Assembly: GCA_037074705.1 (NCBI GenBank)
Contig: CM073590.1
Location: forward strand, 214,378,746 to 214,442,745
Origin: Zhengitettix transpicula
Lineage: Eukaryota > Arthropoda > Insecta > Orthoptera > Tetrigidae
Direction: 5' to 3'
Length of the DNA: 64,000 nt
Made by a program: the position numbers and the translations under genes
Shown here: piece after piece, positions 57,590 through 64,000 of the stretch
Layout of the letters: the number at the start of each line of letters is the position of its first letter
Numbering within the stretch: the first letter of the stretch is position 1
Notes under the pieces: generated by a model
What the model saw: only the letters and a program-made list of their open reading frames with translations
Told to the model about the DNA's origin: nothing
The model's database searches: none

Positions 57590-58215
57590 TGCGTGAATGC
57601 TGTCAGTAAGAAATCCCGCCATGTGCGAGCCACGTGCTGTGATTTGCTTCCTTGAGTTTGAAAGTGAGGATTTTCTGTCTATTGTGTCTGGAGATGAAAC
57701 GTGGGTGGCTGAGTCAAAAAGACCGTCGTCAGAGTGGCGTACAACCCATCCTTATCTGCCAAAAAAGACAAAACCTCAATTTCTGGCAAAAAAAATCCTG
57801 GCCTTAGTGTTTTGGGACCGAAAATTCATCACTCTTGTCGAATTTATGCCTCAGGGATTATATGCGCAACGATAGTGTGAGACCCTAAAACTCGCAAAAG
57901 GAACATTCAAAACAAAAGGAGGAGAATTCTGACGAGAGGAGTGTGCTTGTCGCACGAAAACGGCCGTCCTCACACAGCCTTAGCAATCATTTGGTTGGAA
58001 TGTTTTGATTCACCTGACTTGGATTATCTAGATTATCATCTTTTCAACTCACTGAAGGAACACATGGGTGGAATTAAATTTTCAACTGACGCGGAGGTGC
58101 AGTAAGAGGTTCTGAAGAGGGAAAAGAGCTGGTGGGAGAGTTCTTGCAGAAGGATATAAAGAAGATCGTGCCACGGCTCACCACATGAATTGAACGGGAT
58201 GGCTATACTCAACAA
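57590..58215 (+). pseudogene. Mariner transposase relic
   Basis: Frame from 57597 reads EDFLSIVSGDETWVAESK, KKTKPQFLAKKILALVFWDR and LVEFMPQG, the family's GDETWV and VFWDxKG blocks. After a frame change, LSHENGRPHTALAII (usually HDNARPHTA; the catalytic D is E here), then SPDLDYLDYHLFNSLKEHMG and FSTDAEVQ followed by a stop. At least one frameshift and several stops make it inactive. Its coding strand is opposite to the dipeptidase. Confidence 0.85.
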
Positions 58216-58599
58216 GTGTATCAACAATATTTTGTAATTTTTTTTAAATGCACTTTTTTTTTAAAAAAAATATATTACACTTACTTTCTAAACATGTCTC
58301 GTATGCTACTTAATATAATTTTATTTCCAAACACGACCACTTATTGCTACGTATTTGTGGCCTTACGTAAAATAACTCAGCAAAACACAACTAAATTTAT
58401 GCTCGTTTAAAATTACTTTGCAAGCTGCAGATTCAACCAAAAAAATCAGGTCCTTGAGATTTTTAATAAGATTTGGAGTCTTCAAATCAAAGCCAGACAG
58501 TTGGAAGCCGTAGAAGAGTCGTAAGAACAGAAACGAAAAGCCTTAAACTTCGAAAAAAAGCGATAGACTTAAATTTATATTTAAAGTTTTGTATATCCT

Positions 58600-58887
58600 T
58601 GCACGCAAATTTCGGTTTGTTTGTATGTATATATGTATGTTCGGCATACACATCTACCCCGTGGCGGGGGTGGGAATTTTCTAACATGTTAAAACGGCCG
58701 ATATATACGTCGAATGATACGATTTTGTGCTCAATGAGTTCAACCACTTTCGGTGTGGGAGGTGAGCACATTTACCGATAGGGGTCGAGGTGCGTTACAT
58801 AAAAATAACGCAAAAGCAACCGAGACAGGAGTGAAATCGGTGGTTATGGATATATGACAACCCGGGCAACGCCGGGCACCCAGCTAG
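58600..58887 (+). mobile_element. Helitron relative with intact 3' hairpin
   Basis: The 3' end CCCGGGCAACGCCGGG forms a hairpin (CCCGG/CCGGG), followed by CACCCAGCTAG and T. Contains one internal unit (AACATGTTAAAACGGCCG ... AAAATAACGCAAAAGCAACC). The 5' TC end is not certain, so the left border is approximate. Confidence 0.65.
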
Positions 58888-58889
58888 TT

Positions 58890-60345
58890 TATTAAATAAG
58901 GAAGATGACCAACGAAAGTTGAGGATGAAGTGGTTAAGTTGTAGTTTGTTAATAAATTCATTCTGCGCAAACATTTTTTTCCAATATCTACCGCCCATAA
59001 ATACATAAATTTTGGTTCCAACGATTCCCTCGTGAGAAATAAAATTCCAACGACTCATAAACCATTGAGACATCTGTCGTATTTCTGTTTCCTCTGATTA
59101 CCCGTTTATAAATATTTTTACAGTCATTAGCTATAATTCCTTTTGACATCCGCTCATCCTGTTAACTTCTAGTACGGATATTTTAAATGATTTTCGTTAA
59201 CCTCATTTTATACCTGGACCTTTCATAATCTTGCCCAAAATGCAGGCGCACAAGATTCAAATGACGAATAATATTTAATTTAGCATATAGCACGTAAATA
59301 ATTCATTTCAATTTGGAAATGTAATTATCATAATTTTAATTTTACTCTTTTATTTTTTTCTTTCATTTACTGACGCATCCTGATAAATATTTCAGTGCAT
59401 AATGAAAATAAAATCTGGGCCACTTTTAATGTAATGAATCTTATTACGAAGTTAAAGTGCTAATGTCCACCGAAGATGTTTTAGGTTTAAAACCTGCAGT
59501 AAATAAATTAACCTGAATAAATAATATACGCGTAGTTGCCGACAGAGGAGTTTAAGTTATATTTTATTTAGATACAAAAAAAAGAGTGCAATAATTTTTA
59601 TTCTTCACATGGGTATTATAACGTCCATCAAATTTGATCGTTAACTGGGTGAATATGATGGTGATATTAAGAATACTAAAAAAGTGTGGATATTCTCTTT
59701 GTACACGGAGGTCAGCACATTACTCAGCATATAAGTTCTGATTTTATTCCCATGTCTGTCCGCTTACGTTTCGTTAGTTTCTAAGGAGACTGTCGGTAAG
59801 TACACGGTCGTTAAACTCTTGCTAATGAATGATGAGATTCGCGGAAATCACGGCCGCCGAGGCTTCACACTATTCTACTCTGTTCATCCATTAATTGACG
59901 AAGGAGATACGACCATTACGGTTAAACTGCCGACGGGCGAAGCTAACTTAGCAGGACTCCCGAATCTGAATGTCATTATGTAAACAACGCCACGTTACTA
60001 ACTTACTATGGTAATGAACCATTTATCGTTAGACAATAGCAATTATGACACAGCGACTGACGATGTAATAAAGTTACGTATGAACATTTCAGATAACCAC
60101 GGAGGGAATTTCGTGAAAGCAATCACTTAAAAAAAAATGCCACTTTAATTGCATTGTTACGATGGTCGTATAATAAAGAAACATTTACTTTCATTTGTAG
60201 CATTTGCTATTCTGGCTGCATTTGCTACTACTTAGGCTATTTTTCATTTCTCACGTTGGTATCCATTACTTCATCTGTTTTAGTGAAATGCTTCGACAAT
60301 TTTACAAATATTGTGTTTCATTTACAATTTTCCTGCTTCCGGCTC
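58890..60345. other. AT-rich intergenic or intronic DNA
   Basis: No coding or repeat signal identified. Confidence 0.45.
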
Positions 60346-60349
60346 TTTA

Positions 60350-61177
60350 TCTTCTCATAAATAAAACAGTGTGTTTGTTTGTATGTATGTATGTATGCTT
60401 GTATGCATGTCTGTTGGTATGTTTGTTCCGCATATAAATATTCACCCGTCGAGTAAATTTCACCAAATTTCGTACACGTGTTCCTTGTGACGAGGAAAGA
60501 AACACTTTCGTGGTGAGAAACGACGGAGCGGGGTTGGAAATATTCAAACATGCTAAAACTGCGGAAATTTAAGTCGTATGAATAGTTTTAGAGGTCAAAT
60601 AGATTTATAGCGGTTATACTGATGTTATCTGTGTAAAATTTAAACCCCTTACAGCATTGGAAAGGAGCACGCTTAGTGGTGGGGGTGGAGTTCTGTTACA
60701 AGAAAATAACGTGAAATCAACCGAGATTCGAGCCGAATCATGGTTATGAATGTCGCTAAGTTTATTTATGATAACCTGAGCAAGGCGCGGGGGTTGGCGA
60801 GGGTAGAAATTTTCAAACATGTTAACCGGCCGATATTTATGTTGAATAAATATATTTCGTGGTCGATATAATTTATATTTCTCTAGATGTTCTCTGTGTA
60901 TAATTACAACCCCTGTCGGCATGAGAGGGGCGCACGCTTACGGGTCGGGTTTGGATGGGCGTTACATGAAAATAACGTGCAGACGACCGATATTGGAGTC
61001 GACTCCTGGGATATGGATGTCGCTGACAACCTACGCGCGGTGGTGGGCATGGTTGGGAGGAGCTGGGCGGAGGTAGCAATTTTCAATCATGCCAACAGTG
61101 GCATTACATAAAGAGATTTCTGTCAAATGGGGGTTATGGATGTATGACAACACGGGCAACGCCGAGCACCCAGCTAG
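60350..61177 (+). mobile_element. Non-autonomous Helitron, 828 bp, complete
   Basis: A|TCTTCTCATAAATAAAAC at the start, and CGGGCAACGCCGAGCACCC then AGCTAG|T at the end. After a TATG-rich stretch near the 5' end come tandem ~230-250 bp units (CGTTACATGAAAATAACGTG; GGTTATGAATGTCGCTAAG). No Rep/helicase ORF. Confidence 0.75.
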
Positions 61178-61179
61178 TA

Positions 61180-63100
61180 ATAAAATAAAATTGGAGTATG
61201 GAGAAAAGAAAGTATCACTGTGGGAAGACGAGTAGAAACCAATGAAAAGAGTTTAATACTTTTTACGTCCATTTATTATTATCATTATATAAAATAAAAT
61301 GCAGTTTATGACCAATAACAAACTGTTTCTTAAAAAATCAGTTTAAAATATCAACAACGTTCGCTTCATATTTGTATCTTTTCAGGTTGTGACTCAACGG
61401 AGAAATTACGCAAATTAACAATTTTGATCACTTAAAATAATATCTCATATTAATCAAATTTTTTTAGACTAACACAATAATCAAGTGACAATAAAAAACG
61501 AAGAAAAGAATAATATTTTTTCTTCAATCCAAAAATAGTAAAAAATTTTAAACGGTATATATAACATTAATAAACTCGGCTGTCTTGCTGTGTGGTGACC
61601 TTGTTGAGACTGAAATACAAATATAAAACCTTCGGTATTTGTCTATTATTAGAAAATAATTTCCGATATCAAAATATACCAAAAGTTATGTTTAGAAAAT
61701 AATGTTTAATAATAATTATTGCTTATTAAAAATAATTATTGATTAATTTTGTTTTCAGTTATTTTTATGTGTAGTATTTCCGATAGATTACATAGTAATT
61801 ACAATATTTCCACCATCACGACTTCTTTCTAATAGAACCGTTCGGTAGTGTGGAAATAATTCCTTATTGGTCGAAAATGCAGATGAAAAGTTCCCGCTAT
61901 CGTACACAGTTCAAAAGAATAGTTTACATTAATATCAAATTACGATAAAACCTCAGTTGGTCATAAACAACTAGACTACGTGATGAATGGAGTGGACGTT
62001 TATCCCAGGTGGGGGAAATGTCTGATAAAAAGCGACGGTAAAAGGCTCGGGAGGCTCTTCATATGAGAAAAGGAGAGGTACAGCAAGGAAAATACTGACT
62101 TCGGAAACTCGACTCACTATGGAGCTGAGGAAGCCGCCTCCTCATTTCCTGAAGACACCCATCATGGGGAAATATTGACCAGAATTTGGGTGCTTATGTA
62201 AGACATACCTACAATTTCTCTTTCGTTACATATCTTATTAAATGGAATGAAATTGAATTTTTGTGAAGGTGTTCTAAAAAAGAGATTTGTCTTTTTAAAA
62301 ATCCAGCTATAGAATTTAAACAATGGCACGCACTTTGCATAGAGAAAAATGAAATAATTACTTTTTTAGGTTATTTTAAATTGTAATTTAAATTAATTTT
62401 GCTTATAAATTTACATTTGTGTATATAATTTGACACACATTTTAATAACCACCGCAAATGTATAAGCGTTCAACTCCTTTAACCACTTGGTATAGTTATT
62501 TTTGACCATCTCTGGGGTTTCTTGCGTCGCGTCGGCAAGGCTTTTGTTACTAATTAAACCATTCTTTTGAAATATCTAGATTTACGATTCTGGGCACATT
62601 TCATCTGTTTTTTTATGTAACATGTGGAATTTTTGCCACCAAGAAAGCACTCCATTGTACTTTTATAAACTTATTAATGTAAATTGTACAGAAATATATG
62701 AGATGAGAAGTGTATATAATATATTTTCAGGTTTAGATGTTTTTCAGTTGCTTAGAGTACCGTCATATCACAATATTAGACCGGGACCCACGTGAACGCA
62801 TGACAAAATAACTTTTTTCCTTCCTACCTTATTTAATAAGTAATATATAATACAGTAGGTAATATTTTTAAGTTTATTTTCTTATATGCAACACTGTAAA
62901 TCCTGCGACGTCATCGGGCTCCACGTGGTGTAGTCCGTAAAAGAGATTTTATCGATGCAAAAATCTTATTTCAATAAGCAAAACGTAATTTGATTCATTA
63001 TAAAATGAGGATGTCATGGACAAGCAGACGTCTATAATGAAGACAATATTTACGGCTAATTGGACTAACTTAGCCCGGTCGTTTACGATTAGTGAATGAA
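61180..63100. other. AT-rich DNA
   Basis: Long A/T-rich tract; nothing recognised. Confidence 0.45.
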
Positions 63101-63103
63101 TAT

Positions 63104-64000
63104 TGTAATGCAAATTAATTAGGCCATTAATTGTTTTTAAATAATTAAATTGTAGCGGATAAAAATTGAATTGTAGCGGTACGAGCTACCAAAGACAACA
63201 ATGCCGGCGAGTTCTTTTCCTTTGTCGGAAAGCCGAAAGGCGAAAGGCATTCATTTTGTACGGAGCCTGGGTCGAGAGAGCATCAAACAAAAAGTCTAAA
63301 ATCTGCATACGAGAAGTATAATACAGTTCAGGTCTCTTTGAGCATCAAACAGTAAAGTCTGCAAATATAAATTGCAAATCGCGAGTTCCTGTATGGAAGC
63401 AAGCAAATAGGTGTACAGAGAGATTTTCATAACAATTTGCAAAACGGGGAAGCAAAAGGTTGATTCACGATAATGGAACAATTTTCGCATTGAGGGACCG
63501 ACAACCACTAGCAGACCAGAGGGGGCGGCTCATCCGAGGTTCCAGATAGCTGAGGACGAGAAATTCTAGCGTGTGTATTAAAATTGCAGTGAAGTAGACT
63601 CAGTGTAACTAAAAATGGCCTTTTAGTGTGTTAGTTATCCAGACACAAGAGAGAGATCTGGTACCAGACACGATCCGTGAGTAACCAAAACTTTGATAAA
63701 TTTGTAAACGATAATTAAAAGGATAGAGTCAGATTTCGTTTCGAGTTCAATTCGTTCAGCTTTCTTTCCACTTATATTTCATATTGTTTTAGGTTAATTT
63801 TTTTTATATTTAGAATTGTTAATTGTCAGATTATACATTGATTGTGTTCTAATTATCAAACCCAGTAGTGACCCTGAGATAAAGAGATTTTCAACATATT
63901 GGATTGTAAATTGATCTGTATTTTCTAGAGCAACTTAAATTGTAAGTAATTAAAGTAAAGTTTTGTAAATTTTGATCCAAGACCGGTGGACAAAGATAGG
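63104..64000 (+). mobile_element. LTR of family G, copy 2, cut by the window edge
   Basis: TGTAATGCAAATTAATTAGG start, as at 34826, with later shared blocks (ATTATCAAACCCAGTAGTGA; CCCTGAGA). Its own 3' end and internal region are beyond the window, so it could be a solo LTR or the start of an element. Confidence 0.55.

Noticed and set aside
1..64000. tRNA, rRNA, CRISPR or bacterial operon features
   Set aside because: No cloverleaf, rRNA-like block, regularly spaced short direct repeats, or ORF clusters with ribosome-binding sites were seen. The split dipeptidase and retroposons show the DNA is eukaryotic.

Overview
This window looks like intron-dominated nuclear DNA from an insect with a large genome. 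It is AT-rich, has no operons or dense ORFs, and is packed with transposon relics. A cockroach, stick-insect or cricket relative (Polyneoptera) is my guess from intron size and repeat style; nothing in the window proves the order.

One host gene is clearly visible, on the minus strand. It is a zinc membrane dipeptidase (renal dipeptidase/DPEP family, M19) split into six recognisable coding exons at 56951-57110, 45490-45670, 45254-45410, 20967-21099, 13222-13372 and 9862-9940. All six have GT/AG boundaries, codon phases join correctly from exon to exon, and the joined protein follows the family: cytoplasmic tail, transmembrane anchor, HND zinc motif, [21 protein letters not shown]. The remaining C-terminal exons, with the two zinc-ligand histidines and the second half of the barrel, were not found and probably lie beyond the left edge. 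Any further 5' exons lie beyond the right edge. Introns are about 11.3, 0.08, 24.2, 7.6 and 3.3 kb.

The introns hold several repeat groups. Family A is a GC-rich, ~550-600 bp SINE-like retroposon with an A-rich tail, a 13-bp target duplication and conserved hairpins; it has about a dozen copies clustered at 5.7-6.8, 26.4-32.5 and 53.9-56.3 kb. There are non-autonomous Helitrons (A|TC...CTAG|T ends) at 0.4-1.1, 36.1-37.6, 41.6-42.2 and 60.3-61.2 kb, plus truncated relatives. Family B consists of fold-back elements related to GATAGCCAAA...GACAAAATAAGTGATAATAT, about ten copies. Two mariner relics lie at 55.5-56.5 and 57.5-58.2 kb. A Harbinger-like element with a MADF-domain relic lies at 23.9-24.6 kb. 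There are LTR fragments at 32.9, 34.8 and 63.1 kb, and a short possible tRNA-type SINE family (2.6 and 47.4 kb).

The most interesting signal is a hammerhead-ribozyme-like core, CUGANGA - stem II - GAAAC, which recurs in several otherwise different repeats (39.4 and 39.7, 52.68, 52.89, 53.53 kb; weaker at 13.66, 14.28, 14.72 kb). Three families carry GAAACGUC, which reads as a loopless two-base-pair stem III followed by a GUC cleavage triplet. One 39-kb element has the core in both arms with differently paired stem II helices.

Two exon-like open stretches (27.6-27.8 and 7.9-8.3 kb, minus strand) are not explained by the dipeptidase or by the repeats I recognised.
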